Source: Mangrovimicrobium sediminis
GTDB lineage: Bacteria; Pseudomonadota; Gammaproteobacteria; Pseudomonadales; Halieaceae
Length of the DNA stretch: 64,000 bases
NCBI RefSeq assembly: GCF_004745945.1
Contig: NZ_SRLE01000006.1
Span: 535,880 to 599,879, forward strand
Direction of reading: 5' to 3'
Of the stretch, positions 1 to 11,811 are shown piece by piece. Each line of letters begins with the position of its first letter. Positions within the stretch are counted from its first letter, which is position 1. The notes beneath the pieces are model-generated. The model was not told where the DNA came from. It saw nothing but the letters and a program-made list of their open reading frames with translations, and did no database searches. Both the position numbers and the translations under genes were made by a program.

Positions 1-1017
1 ATCGAGGTTGTCCTCGGAGTGCACGCCCCAGGGCACCGAGGTGGCCCAGTCGAGGTAGTTGCGGGTCACGCCGTATTCCGGGGAACCGGTCTCCAGCACT
101 GAGAGCTTGTGCAGTTCGTCGGCGATGCGCCGCGCCGCGGCCGGCGGCAGTTGCTTGTCGGCGATACGCGCCTCGAACATCTCGGCATCGGACGTGCGGT
201 CGTCCTTGGAGATGCCCAGTTCCTTCTGGATGATCTTCATCTGCTCGCGCAGGAAAAACTCGCGCTGGTTGTCCGAGACCTTCTCGTTGACCTGGCTGGT
301 GATCTGCCCCTGCAGTTCGGCCACCTCGCGCTCCTTGCGCAGCAGGGTGAGCACTTTTTCCATGCGCGAGACCAGCGGCAGGGTCTCGAGGACCTCCTGC
401 AGCTGCTCGCCGTTGGCGGTAGTCAGGGCGGCGGCGAAGTCCGCCAGCATGCTCGGCTGGTTGGGGCTGAAGTTGGCCAGGTACTGCTTGAGTTCCTCGC
501 TGTACAGGGGGTTCAGCGGCAGCAGTTCCTTGATCTCGCGGATCAGCGCCATGGCGTAGGCCTTGACCTCGTCGGCGTCGCGGTCGCCCTGGCTGCGCGG
601 GTACTCCACCTGCACCAGGTAGGGCGGCTTGTCGCTGAGCCAGCGCACGATGCGGAAGCGGCGCACGCCCTGGGCGAGGAACTGGCCCTCCTTGTCCGCC
701 ACCATGGGCGGTCGGTACAGGCGCACCACGCAGCCGACGTCCGGCACCTTGCGGCGGTCCAGCTCGCCGGGCTCCACGCCGTCCACCCAGGACAGGCCGA
801 TCAGGCCGTGGCCAGCCTCGCTGACGCCGCGCAGGGTGTCGGCCCAGGCCCGCGGGTCGATACCCAGCGGCTGCACCTGGCCGGGAAAGAACGGCCGGTT
901 GGGAATGGGGACCAGGTACAGCGTATCGGGCAGTACATCGTCCGCTATCGCCGGGGCGCTGCCGCCCTCCTCCGGGTCGAGTACTTCCGCTTCAACCACG
1001 TCGTCGCGCTGATCCAT
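1..1017 (-). CDS. lon: ATP-dependent Lon-family protease (AsrA-like), N-terminal part, cut by window edge
   Basis: Cytoplasmic AAA+ serine protease that degrades misfolded and regulatory proteins. Only the N-terminal substrate-binding half is here; ATPase and Ser-Lys protease domains lie beyond the left edge. An acidic leader is followed by the segment YLVPIPNRPFFPGQV, which resembles the Lon paralogue AsrA (PA0779 type) more than housekeeping Lon. The end of the coiled region (FFLREQMKIIQKELG) is visible. Two in-frame starts exist: ATG at 1041 and ATG at 1017. I chose 1017 because a GAAGAG Shine-Dalgarno-like stretch precedes it and because the heat-shock-like promoter would start RNA near 1042, leaving 1041 almost leaderless. 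Divergent from the aminotransferase gene. Confidence 0.88.
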   Translation of the reverse strand, partial: MDQRDDVVEAEVLDPEEGGSAPAIADDVLPDTLYLVPIPNRPFFPGQVQPLGIDPRAWADTLRGVSEAGHGLIGLSWVDGVEPGELDRRKVPDVGCVVRLYRPPMVADKEGQFLAQGVRRFRIVRWLSDKPPYLVQVEYPRSQGDRDADEVKAYAMALIREIKELLPLNPLYSEELKQYLANFSPNQPSMLADFAAALTTANGEQLQEVLETLPLVSRMEKVLTLLRKEREVAELQGQITSQVNEKVSDNQREFFLREQMKIIQKELGISKDDRTSDAEMFEARIADKQLPPAAARRIADELHKLSVLETGSPEYGVTRNYLDWATSVPWGVHSEDNLD

Positions 1018-1048
1018 TTCGTGCTCTTCGTGCATGTCCATCACCGGT

Positions 1049-1076
1049 ATATGCGGCTGTTTGTACCCAATTCAAG
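1049..1076 (-). promoter_or_regulatory. Sigma32-type heat-shock promoter of the Lon-family gene
   Basis: Read on the minus strand, CTTGAA (1076-1071) is followed after 14 bases by CCGCATAT (1056-1049). The sigma32 consensus is CTTGAA, 13-17 bases, CCCCATNT, so only one -10 base differs. Position and direction suit heat-shock control of the protease; transcript start would be near 1042. Assignment is by motif only. Confidence 0.55.
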
Positions 1077-1171
1077 CGCAAAATTCCCTGCGGTGATGCC
1101 GCCTCCCGGGGCAGGGGTTATACTGGGCAACCCGCTCCAACCCACATTGCCAACCCCAAGAGGACCCCAAC

Positions 1172-2452
1172 GTGCACATCGACCAGATGTCAGGTGAACA
1201 GTTGCAGGCCGAGCTCCAGGCCCTGGAATCACGCTACACGGAACTGGCCGCCCGCCAGCTCAAGCTGGACCTCACCCGCGGCAAGCCCAGCGCGGCCCAG
1301 GTGGCGCTCTCCGATGCGCTGGACGGCATTCTCGGCGGCAACTACCGCGCCGCGGACGGCACCGATGTGCGCAACTACGGCGGACTCGACGGCCTGCCCG
1401 AGGCCAAGCAGCTGTTCGCCGGCATGCTCGAGATGCCCGCGGACGCCATCCTGATCGGCGGCAACTCCAGCCTGACCCTGATGTACGCGGTGATCGATTT
1501 CGCCCTGTCCTTCGGCCTGCGCGGCCCGGAATCCGCCTGGGGCAACAGCGACGAAGTGAAGTTCCTGTGCCCGGTGCCGGGTTACGACCGCCACTTTGCC
1601 ATCTGCGAGCACCTGGGCATCGAGATGGTCCCGGTGCCCATGCTGGCTACCGGGCCGGACATGGACGCCGTCGAGAAGCTGGTGGCGGCGGACCCCGCAA
1701 TCAAGGGCATGTGGTGCGTGCCGCGCTTTTCCAACCCCACCGGTTGCGTCTATAGCCGCGCCACGGTGGAGCGCCTGGCCCAGCTCGGCAACATCGCCGG
1801 CGATGACTTCGTGCTCATGTACGACAACGCCTACGCCGTGCACACCCTGTACCCGGACGCCGAGCCCCTGGCCAGCCTGTACGCCGCCTGCGAGCGCCAT
1901 GGCACCCTCGACTCGGTGTTCCAATTCGGCTCGACCTCCAAGATTACCTTCGCCGGCGCCGGAGTCGCCTTCATGGGCAGCAGCCCGGCCAACCTGGCGG
2001 CCTTCAAGCAACACCTGGGCTTCCAGTCGATCGGCCCGGACAAGGTCAACCAGCTGCGCCACGTGCGCTTCCTCGGCGACGCCGAGGGCCTTGCCGCGCT
2101 CATGGGCAAGCACGCCGAGCTGCTGCGCCCGCGTTTCGAGGCGGTGCTGGAGATCCTCGAGGCGGAACTGGCGGGCACCGGCATGGGCGAGTGGCTGTCG
2201 CCGCGCGGCGGCTACTTCATTTCCTTCAACACCCGCCCGGGGCTGGCGAAAACCGTGGTGAAACTGGCCGCTGACGTCGGCGTGGCGCTGACCCCCGCCG
2301 GCGCGACCTTTCCCTACGGCAACGACCCCGAGGACAGCAACATCCGCCTGGCGCCGAGCTTCCCCTCGCTGGAGGACGTGCAGGCGACGGCGGAAGTATT
2401 CGCGCTGTGCGTGAAGCTGGCGAGCGTGCGCCAGCGACTGGCTGGTAACTGA
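1172..2452 (+). CDS. Class I/II PLP-dependent aminotransferase (type Ic aspartate aminotransferase-like)
   Basis: Predicted cytoplasmic PLP enzyme of 426 residues that moves amino groups between an amino acid (probably aspartate or another dicarboxylate) and a 2-oxo acid. The PLP-binding lysine is in FGSTSKITFAG (about Lys257). Family landmarks LTRGKPS near the N-terminus, NPTGC around 190, YDNAYAVH around 215 and NIRLAPSFP near the C-terminus match the type Ic group. GTG start, with AAGAGGA eight bases upstream as ribosome site. Single gene with a stem-loop just downstream. The exact amino donor cannot be read from sequence. Confidence 0.88.
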   Translation: MHIDQMSGEQLQAELQALESRYTELAARQLKLDLTRGKPSAAQVALSDALDGILGGNYRAADGTDVRNYGGLDGLPEAKQLFAGMLEMPADAILIGGNSSLTLMYAVIDFALSFGLRGPESAWGNSDEVKFLCPVPGYDRHFAICEHLGIEMVPVPMLATGPDMDAVEKLVAADPAIKGMWCVPRFSNPTGCVYSRATVERLAQLGNIAGDDFVLMYDNAYAVHTLYPDAEPLASLYAACERHGTLDSVFQFGSTSKITFAGAGVAFMGSSPANLAAFKQHLGFQSIGPDKVNQLRHVRFLGDAEGLAALMGKHAELLRPRFEAVLEILEAELAGTGMGEWLSPRGGYFISFNTRPGLAKTVVKLAADVGVALTPAGATFPYGNDPEDSNIRLAPSFPSLEDVQATAEVFALCVKLASVRQRLAGN

Positions 2453-2460
2453 GCGACAGG

Positions 2461-2494
2461 CTGGCGGGCGCCTGCTATCGGCGGCGCCTGCCAG
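2461..2494. terminator. GC-rich stem-loop between convergent genes
   Basis: Arms 2461-2472 (CTGGCGGGCGCC) and 2483-2494 (GGCGCCTGCCAG) pair with one mismatch around a 10-base loop. It lies between the ends of the convergent aminotransferase and DUF1820 genes. An A-run, not a T-run, follows on the plus strand, so it is not a textbook intrinsic terminator, but placement supports a role in ending transcription. Confidence 0.5.
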
Positions 2495-2520
2495 CAAAAA
2501 GACTCTACCTGTAAGGAGCC

Positions 2521-2868
2521 CTACTCTTCCGAGCCGGACTGCGGCGGGATGCCGCCGGGCAGCGGGAAGCTGGCGATATTACTGCCGGGGGCGGGCTTGA
2601 CGTCGGAGACGCGGGCCGCGCCTTCCTTGTCGACCTCGTCGATACGGATGATGGACTGCAGCGGAATATAGCTGCGGATGACGCCGCCGAACTCGTTCTT
2701 CAGCTTCTCTTCGCTGGGATCGACCAGGATCTGCGAGCGCTCACCGAAGATGAATTCCTCGATCTCGATGAAGCCCCACATGTCACTTTGGTAGATCTGC
2801 CGGGCGAATACCTCGAACACCTGGCTGCCGTTCTGGAAGATGACTTTATAGACGGGTTGGGCTGGCAT
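2521..2868 (-). CDS. DUF1820 family protein
   Basis: Conserved proteobacterial protein of 115 residues with no established function. The conserved core runs from VYKVIFQNGSQVFEVFARQI through GFIEIEEFIFGE to LQSIIRIDEV; the tail is low-complexity (Pro, Gly, Ser). No signal peptide or membrane helix. The start at 2868 is chosen because GAGGAGA sits directly upstream; a longer frame to 2940 would begin in unconserved sequence. It sits beside miaB as in Pseudomonas, but in divergent orientation here. Confidence 0.85.
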   Translation of the reverse strand: MPAQPVYKVIFQNGSQVFEVFARQIYQSDMWGFIEIEEFIFGERSQILVDPSEEKLKNEFGGVIRSYIPLQSIIRIDEVDKEGAARVSDVKPAPGSNIASFPLPGGIPPQSGSEE

Positions 2869-3002
2869 GCTCTCCTCGGTGGGCGGCGCCGGAAAATCCC
2901 CCGCTGGCCGCCGGATTTCAGGGGGCGGCAATCTTACCACCCTCGCGGCGAATTACCAGCACACCCCCCGCGCCACCCCTAGGTTTCGCCGGGGCGACTC
3001 TG

Positions 3003-3008
3003 TATAAT
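3003..3008 (+). promoter_or_regulatory. -10 element upstream of miaB
   Basis: A perfect TATAAT lies 50 bases before the miaB start and 134 bases after the divergent DUF1820 start. No good -35 hexamer is seen at 16-18 bases, so the promoter is judged on the -10 and its position only. Confidence 0.4.
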
Positions 3009-3058
3009 CCGCTGCCCTTTTCCCAGACTACGCCGGCCGGGGCCGGACAGCAAACACA

Positions 3059-4390
3059 GTGAGCAGGAAACTCTACATCCAGACCCACGGTTGCCAGATG
3101 AACGAATACGACTCAGCGCGTATGCGTGACCTGCTGGGCGAGTCCCATGGCCTGGAGCCCACCGAGAACCCGGAAGAGGCCGACGTACTCCTGCTAAACA
3201 CCTGTTCCATAAGGGAAAAGGCCCAGGAGAAGGTCTTCCACCAGCTGGGCCGCTGGAAGCACCTCAAGCAGAAGAAGCCGGACCTGGTGATCGGCGTCGG
3301 CGGCTGCGTCGCCAGCCAGGAGGGCGAGGCCATCGCCCGCCGCGCACCCTACGTGGACATCGTGTTCGGCCCGCAGACCCTGCACCGCCTGCCCGACATG
3401 CTGGAGCAGCGCGGGCCGGGCGGCACCCTGGTGGTGGACGTCAGCTTCCCCGAGATCGAGAAATTCGACCGCCTGCCGGAACCCAAGGTTGAAGGCCCCA
3501 CCGCCTTCGTCTCGGTAATGGAAGGCTGCTCCAAGTACTGCACGTTCTGCGTGGTGCCCTACACCCGCGGCGAGGAGGTCTCGCGCCCGGTGGATGACGT
3601 CATCGCCGAAGTCGCCCACCTGGCCGCCGGCGGCGTGCGGGAAGTGAACCTGCTGGGCCAGAACGTCAACGCCTACCGCGGCGCGACCCACGAGGGCGAG
3701 ATCGCCGATTTCGCCGAACTCCTGCATTTCGTCGCGAAAGTGCCGGGCATCGAGCGCATCCGCTACACCACCTCGCACCCGGTGGAGTTCTCCGACGCGC
3801 TGATCGCCGCCTACGCGGAGATCCCGCAGCTGGTGGACCACCTGCACCTGCCGGTGCAGAGCGGCTCGGACAAGATCCTGGCGGCCATGAAGCGCGGCCA
3901 CACCGCCCTGGAGTACAAGTCCAAGATCCGCCGCCTGCGCCAGATCCGCCCGGATATCAGCATCTCCTCGGACTTCATCATCGGCTTCCCCGGCGAGAGC
4001 GAGGCGGATTTTGCCGCCACCATGAAACTGATCGAGGAGATCGGCTTCGACGTCTCCTTCAGCTTCGTCTACAGCGCGCGGCCGGGCACGCCGGCGGCGG
4101 AACTGCCCGACGACACCCCGGAGCAGACCAAGAAACAGCGCCTGCAGATACTGCAGACGCGCATCAACCAGCAGGCGCAGGCGATCAGCCGGCGCATGGT
4201 GGGCAGCGAGCAGCGTGTGCTGGTCACCGGCGTGGCCAAAAAAGACCCCGGGCAGCTGCAGGGGCGCACCGAGAACAACCGCGTGGTGAACTTCCATGCC
4301 ACCGACCACGGCCTGATCGGCGACTTTGTCACCGTGGAGATTCTCGAGGCCCTGCCGAACTCCCTGCGCGGCACCCTTCTGGCCGGTTGA
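3059..4390 (+). CDS. miaB: tRNA-2-methylthio-N6-dimethylallyladenosine synthase MiaB
   Basis: Radical-SAM methylthiotransferase that converts i6A37 to ms2i6A37 in tRNAs reading UNN codons, improving decoding fidelity. At 443 residues it is full length. Order: N-terminal UPF0004 domain with three cluster cysteines ([25 protein letters not shown]), radical-SAM domain with CSKYCTFC near 157-164 and VVPYTRGEE, and a C-terminal TRAM domain ([11 protein letters not shown] to GDFVTVEI). GTG start, no alternative close by. First gene of the rightward miaB-ybeZ-ybeY-ybeX-lnt group. Confidence 0.97.
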   Translation: MSRKLYIQTHGCQMNEYDSARMRDLLGESHGLEPTENPEEADVLLLNTCSIREKAQEKVFHQLGRWKHLKQKKPDLVIGVGGCVASQEGEAIARRAPYVDIVFGPQTLHRLPDMLEQRGPGGTLVVDVSFPEIEKFDRLPEPKVEGPTAFVSVMEGCSKYCTFCVVPYTRGEEVSRPVDDVIAEVAHLAAGGVREVNLLGQNVNAYRGATHEGEIADFAELLHFVAKVPGIERIRYTTSHPVEFSDALIAAYAEIPQLVDHLHLPVQSGSDKILAAMKRGHTALEYKSKIRRLRQIRPDISISSDFIIGFPGESEADFAATMKLIEEIGFDVSFSFVYSARPGTPAAELPDDTPEQTKKQRLQILQTRINQQAQAISRRMVGSEQRVLVTGVAKKDPGQLQGRTENNRVVNFHATDHGLIGDFVTVEILEALPNSLRGTLLAG

Positions 4391-4453
4391 CGCACGCGCA
4401 TTCCGGTATATCCTTGAGCCTATCGAGACAGCCCACGCGGCCCCCTGACCAGT

Positions 4454-5509
4454 TTGACTGAAGAACCTCCCGCACAAAGCACGGCATCGCAGCCGGCTAC
4501 CCAGCAGCACCTGACCCTTGAACCCAATGACCCGCGTCATCTGGCCATGCTCTGCGGCCAGCTGGACGGCCACCTGCGGCAGATCGAGGAGCGCCTGGGC
4601 GTGACCATCAGCAACCGCGGCAACCAGTTCCAGATCAGCGGTCCGTCGGTCAATGTGGCTGCGGCGCAGCACCTGCTCATCTACCTCTATGCCGAAGTCT
4701 GCCAGGGCGTCGGCCTGTCGCCGGAATCGCTGCACCTGCACCTGCAGGAGGCGGGCCTGGAGCACCTGGCCGAGCGCGCCGCGTCCGGCACCGACGCGCC
4801 GGTGGAGGCCCTGCAGGTCATCCGCACCCGGCGCGCCTCGGTCAAGCCCCGCGGCAAGAACCAGCAGGGCTATGTGCGCGCCATCAAGCAGTGCGACATC
4901 AATTTCGGTATCGGCCCGGCGGGCACCGGCAAGACCTACCTGGCGGTGGCCTGCGCCGTGGAGGCGCTGCTGGAAGAGCGGGTGCGGCGCATCCTGCTGG
5001 TGCGCCCGGCGGTGGAGGCCGGCGAGAAGCTCGGTTTCCTGCCCGGCGACCTGGCGCAGAAGATCGACCCCTACCTGCGCCCGCTGTACGACGCCCTCTA
5101 CGAGATGCTCGGCTTCGAGACGGTCAACAAGTACATCGAGCGCAACATCATCGAGGTCGCGCCGCTGGCCTTCATGCGCGGGCGCACCCTGAACAACGCG
5201 TTTATCATCCTCGACGAGGCGCAGAACACCACTCGCGAGCAGATGAAGATGTTCCTCACCCGCATCGGCTTCGGCTCCACCGCGGTGATCACCGGCGACG
5301 CCACGCAGATCGACCTGCCGCGCGGCGCCCAGTCCGGCCTCACCCACGCCGGCAACATCCTGCACGGCGTGGACGGTATCAGCTTCACCTGGTTCGCCAA
5401 CAAGGACGTGGTGCGCCACCCGCTGGTACAGCGCATCGTGGAGGCCTACGACGCCCACGAGGACAAGGCCACGCCGCTGGACTCGCCCATGGACAAGCGC
5501 AAGCCGTGA
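4454..5509 (+). CDS. ybeZ: PhoH-family ATPase YbeZ
   Basis: Cytoplasmic P-loop NTPase of 351 residues, the usual partner of the RNase YbeY in ribosome and RNA maturation. The N-terminal third has a KH-like RNA-binding segment (EERLGVTISNRGNQFQISG). Walker A is GPAGTGKT near 155, Walker B IILDEAQN near 255, followed by TGDATQIDLP. The start is TTG at 4454 because no ATG or GTG fits upstream before a stop; the leader is Gln/Ala rich. Its stop overlaps the ybeY start as GTGA. Confidence 0.94.
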   Translation: MTEEPPAQSTASQPATQQHLTLEPNDPRHLAMLCGQLDGHLRQIEERLGVTISNRGNQFQISGPSVNVAAAQHLLIYLYAEVCQGVGLSPESLHLHLQEAGLEHLAERAASGTDAPVEALQVIRTRRASVKPRGKNQQGYVRAIKQCDINFGIGPAGTGKTYLAVACAVEALLEERVRRILLVRPAVEAGEKLGFLPGDLAQKIDPYLRPLYDALYEMLGFETVNKYIERNIIEVAPLAFMRGRTLNNAFIILDEAQNTTREQMKMFLTRIGFGSTAVITGDATQIDLPRGAQSGLTHAGNILHGVDGISFTWFANKDVVRHPLVQRIVEAYDAHEDKATPLDSPMDKRKP

Positions 5510-5985
5510 ACCTGCAGGTCGACATCCAGAACGCCAGCGCCGAACCCGTTCCCGACGAGGAGGACATACGGGGCTGGATCGAGGCGGCACTGGCCGATAG
5601 CGGCCGCGCACACACGGAGATCAGCCTGCGCCTGGTCGACGCCGCGGAAATGACCCGGCTCAACGCCGACTACCGCGGCAAGTCCGGCCCCACCAACGTA
5701 CTGTCCTTCCCCGCCGACCTGCCGCCGGAACTGGACCTGCCACTGCTCGGCGACATCGCCATCTGTGCGCCGGTGGTGCGCGCGGAAGCGGAGCAGCAGG
5801 GCAAACCCCTCGCCCACCACTGGGCGCACATGGCAGTGCACGGCACCCTGCACCTGCTGGGTTACGATCACATCGAAGAGGACGAGGCGCTGGCCATGGA
5901 GCACCTGGAAACCCGGGTCCTGTCCGCCCTCGGCATCCCCTGTCCCTATGCGGACGAGTCTTTCACGGAGCACGCGCGCGCATGA
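5506..5985 (+). CDS. ybeY: rRNA maturation endoribonuclease YbeY
   Basis: Zn-dependent endoribonuclease of 159 residues that acts in 16S rRNA 3'-end maturation and ribosome quality control. The metal site is the family motif HGTLHLLGYDH near 120-130, giving three His ligands. The segment SGPTNVLSFP is also characteristic. GTG start at 5506 overlaps the ybeZ stop by four bases and its own stop overlaps ybeX (ATGA), so the three are translationally coupled. Confidence 0.95.
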   Translation: MNLQVDIQNASAEPVPDEEDIRGWIEAALADSGRAHTEISLRLVDAAEMTRLNADYRGKSGPTNVLSFPADLPPELDLPLLGDIAICAPVVRAEAEQQGKPLAHHWAHMAVHGTLHLLGYDHIEEDEALAMEHLETRVLSALGIPCPYADESFTEHARA

Positions 5986-6827
5986 GCGACGACAATTCAG
6001 GGAACGATCAGGGCGAGCGTTCCTGGCTGGACAAGATCGGCCAGCTGTTCTCCAGCGAGCCGCGCACGCGGCGCGACCTGGAGGACGTGCTCGCCGTCGC
6101 CGCCGAGAACGAGGTCATCGACCAGGACGCCCGCAGCATCATGGAGGGCGCCATGCAGGTCAGCGACATGCAGGTGCGCGACATCATGATCCCGCGCGCG
6201 CAGATGGAAGTGATCAAGGCCGATACCCCGCTGGAAACCTTCCTGCCGCAGATCATCCGCTCGGCGCACTCGCGCTACCCGGTGATCGGCGAGAACCCGG
6301 ACGACGTGATGGGCATCCTGCTGGCCAAGGACCTGCTGCCGCAGATCCTGACCCGGGACAGCGACGAGGTGCGCATCGAGGACCTGCTGCGGCCCACCGT
6401 GGTGGTGCCGGAGAGCAAGCGCCTCAACGTGCTGCTGCGCGAGTTCCGCGAGAACCGCAACCACATGGCCATCGTCATCGACGAATACGGCGGCGTGGCC
6501 GGGCTGGTCACCATCGAGGACGTGCTGGAGGAGATCGTCGGTGATATCGAGGACGAGACCGACGTCGAGGAAGACCGCTTCATCCGCCGCATTTCCGACG
6601 ACGATTTTTTCGTCAAGGCGCTGACGCCGATCGACGACTTCAACGAGTACTTCAAGGCCGATTTCAGCGACGACGAATTCGACACCATCGGCGGACTGGT
6701 CATCCAGGCGCTGGGCCACATGCCCGCGCGCAACGAGGTGGCGGTCATCGACGACTTCGAGTTCAAGGTCATCAACGCCGACCAGCGCAAGATCCACAGC
6801 CTGCGCATGCGGCCCCTGCGCGACTAG
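5982..6827 (+). CDS. ybeX: CorC/YbeX family CBS-domain protein
   Basis: Soluble protein of 281 residues with two CBS domains (about 70-190, including VRDIMIPRAQMEVIKAD and AIVIDEYGGVAGLVTIEDVLEEIVGDIEDE) followed by a C-terminal CorC/HlyC domain (FNEYFKADFSDDEFDTIGGLV). It lacks the DUF21 membrane domain of larger relatives. Homologues are linked to Mg/Co efflux and, through operon context with YbeZ and YbeY, to ribosome metabolism; adenosine nucleotide binding is expected from the CBS domains. ATGA overlap with ybeY. Confidence 0.93.
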   Translation: MSDDNSGNDQGERSWLDKIGQLFSSEPRTRRDLEDVLAVAAENEVIDQDARSIMEGAMQVSDMQVRDIMIPRAQMEVIKADTPLETFLPQIIRSAHSRYPVIGENPDDVMGILLAKDLLPQILTRDSDEVRIEDLLRPTVVVPESKRLNVLLREFRENRNHMAIVIDEYGGVAGLVTIEDVLEEIVGDIEDETDVEEDRFIRRISDDDFFVKALTPIDDFNEYFKADFSDDEFDTIGGLVIQALGHMPARNEVAVIDDFEFKVINADQRKIHSLRMRPLRD

Positions 6828-6839
6828 CGGCCGGCGCCC

Positions 6840-8348
6840 GTGTCCGCCTCGCGCAACGCGCTGCTCGCCCTGGTGGCGGCGCCGCTGGCCGGCGCCGGGG
6901 TCACCCTCTCCCTCGCACCTTTCAACCTGTGGCCGGCGGGCATCGCCGGCTGTGCCGTACTCGCGTGGCTGCTGTGCACCTGCAGCGCGGGCCAGGCGGC
7001 GCTGCGCGGCTGGGGCTTTGGCCTGGGCATGTTCGGCAGCGGCGTGTCCTGGGTCTACGTCAGCATCCACACCTACGGCTATGCCTCGCCGGCCCTCGCC
7101 GGCGGCCTGACCGCGGCGTTCTGCGCCGGCCTGGCCCTGCTGCTCGCCCTGTTCGGCTGGACCTACGCGCGCTTCATCCGCCCACTGCCGGGGGGCATGC
7201 TGCTCGGCTTCCCGCTGCTCTGGGTACTGTTCGAGTGGCTGCGCAGCTGGCTGCTGACAGGCTTCCCCTGGCTGTACCTGGGCTACGCCCACGTCGATAC
7301 CTGGATCGCCGGCTGGGCGCCGATCGGCGGCGTGTTCGCGCTGTCCTTCATCGTCGCCATCTCCGGCGCCTGCCTGTTCCTGGCCTGGCGCAGCCGGCAG
7401 CTGGTCTCGATCACCACCTACGCGGTGATCCTGGCTACCCTGTGGGTGGGCGGCGCGGTACTGCGGCCGATCGAGTGGGTGGTGCGCGCCAGCGAGCGAC
7501 CGCTCACGGTGGCGATCTACCAGCCCAATGTGCCGCAGGAGATCAAGTGGAACCGGCGCTACTACCCGGAGATCATCGGTCAGCTCAAGCGCGCCTCGCT
7601 GCCGCTGCTGGGCAACGACATCCTGGTCTGGCCGGAGGCGGCGGTCCCCAACTACTACCAGAACGCCGAGGGTTTCATCGACGGCGTGGCGGAGCAGGCG
7701 CGGGTGCTGGACACCACGCTGGTCACCGGCATCCCCTATCGCACGGCGGACGGCCGCGCCTACTACAACAGCATCATCGCCACTGGCAGCGGCAGCGGCG
7801 TCTACCACAAGCAGCGCCTGGTGCCCTTCGGCGAGTACGTGCCGCTGGAACAGATGCTGCGCGGGCTGATCGCGTTCTTCGACCTGCCGATGTCAGACTT
7901 CACTTCGGGCCCGAACAAGCAGCTGCCATTGCAGGCGGGCGCGTTCCGCGTGGCGCCCTTCATCTGCTACGAAATTGTCTACCCGGAACTGGTGGCCTGG
8001 GGTGCGCGGCGCGCGGACCTGATGATCACGATCAGCAACGACAGCTGGTTCGGCGACAGTATCGGCCCGCTGCAACACCTGCAGATGGCGCAGATGCGTG
8101 CCCTGGAAAACGGCCGCTACCTGATTCGCGGCACCAACAATGGGGTCTCGGCGATTGTCGACCACCGGGGGCAGATCCTGGCGCGCAGTGAGCGCTTTGT
8201 CGAGACGAGCCTCACGGGTGAGGTGGAGCCGATGCTGGGCAAGACGCCGTTCGGTACGTTTGGTTGCAAGCCGGTGATTCTGGGGTGTTTCCTGGGGTTG
8301 GTGCTGATGTACGTCATCTATGTGGGGCTGTGGCGGGATACCGACTGA
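6840..8348 (+). CDS. lnt: Apolipoprotein N-acyltransferase Lnt
   Basis: Inner-membrane enzyme of 502 residues that adds the third acyl chain to the N-terminal cysteine of lipoproteins, needed for Lol-mediated transport to the outer membrane. Several hydrophobic helices fill the first 200 residues and one closes the C-terminus. The periplasmic nitrilase domain shows the Glu (VWPEAAVPNYY), Lys (YHKQRLVPFGEYVPLE) and Cys (PFICYEIVYPE) triad. GTG start 12 bases after ybeX, last gene of the group. The lipoprotein LptE encoded nearby would be a substrate. Confidence 0.96.
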   Translation: MSASRNALLALVAAPLAGAGVTLSLAPFNLWPAGIAGCAVLAWLLCTCSAGQAALRGWGFGLGMFGSGVSWVYVSIHTYGYASPALAGGLTAAFCAGLALLLALFGWTYARFIRPLPGGMLLGFPLLWVLFEWLRSWLLTGFPWLYLGYAHVDTWIAGWAPIGGVFALSFIVAISGACLFLAWRSRQLVSITTYAVILATLWVGGAVLRPIEWVVRASERPLTVAIYQPNVPQEIKWNRRYYPEIIGQLKRASLPLLGNDILVWPEAAVPNYYQNAEGFIDGVAEQARVLDTTLVTGIPYRTADGRAYYNSIIATGSGSGVYHKQRLVPFGEYVPLEQMLRGLIAFFDLPMSDFTSGPNKQLPLQAGAFRVAPFICYEIVYPELVAWGARRADLMITISNDSWFGDSIGPLQHLQMAQMRALENGRYLIRGTNNGVSAIVDHRGQILARSERFVETSLTGEVEPMLGKTPFGTFGCKPVILGCFLGLVLMYVIYVGLWRDTD

Positions 8349-11263
<2,915 letters not shown>

Positions 11264-11292
11264 CGCCGCCACTGAACCCCGGGACCCCCACC

Positions 11293-11811
11293 ATGCCACG
11301 GCTTATCGCCCGCTTCTCGCTATTGACCTGTATCGCCCTGCTCGCCAGCTGCGGCTTCCAACTGCGCGGCACCGGCGGCGTGGCGGTCTCCGAGGAGTGG
11401 CGTTCGATGTACCTGGTCACCAGCAACCCGAACAGTGAATTCAGCCGCGAGATCAGGGCGCGTTTCGCCGCCAACGGCATCCAGTGGGCGGAGCAGGAAG
11501 AGGACGCCAACTACCAGGTGGTGCTGGGGCCGGAGCACTTCAACCAGCGCAACCTGTCGCTCAACTCCGAGGCCCGCGCCGCCGAATTCGAGCTGACCAT
11601 GTCGGCGACGTTCTCGGTGCGCGACAAGCAGAACAAGCTGGTCATGCCGGACACCACCGCCAACGTGCTCAAGCAGATGGAAAACGACCCGCGCAACGTG
11701 GTCGGCAAGGCGGAGGAGATCCGCATCCTCAAGTCCGAGATGCGCGCCGAACTGGCCCAGCAGATCATGCGCCGCATCGCCTTCTTCGCCGCCGCCAGCC
11801 GGGACGGCTGA
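11293..11811 (+). CDS. lptE: LPS-assembly lipoprotein LptE
   Basis: Outer-membrane lipoprotein of 172 residues that forms the plug of the LptD barrel and helps insert lipopolysaccharide into the outer leaflet. The signal peptide ends in the lipobox LLASC, making Cys20 the lipidated residue; CGFQLRG directly after it is the classic LptE start. Position between leuS and holA is the conserved location. Its TGA overlaps the ATG of holA by one base. Confidence 0.94.
   Translation: MPRLIARFSLLTCIALLASCGFQLRGTGGVAVSEEWRSMYLVTSNPNSEFSREIRARFAANGIQWAEQEEDANYQVVLGPEHFNQRNLSLNSEARAAEFELTMSATFSVRDKQNKLVMPDTTANVLKQMENDPRNVVGKAEEIRILKSEMRAELAQQIMRRIAFFAAASRDG

Noticed and set aside
3194..5611. 805-codon minus-strand frame opposite miaB and ybeZ
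   Set aside because: Antisense shadow with unusual composition; it spans two well-defined genes in conserved order.
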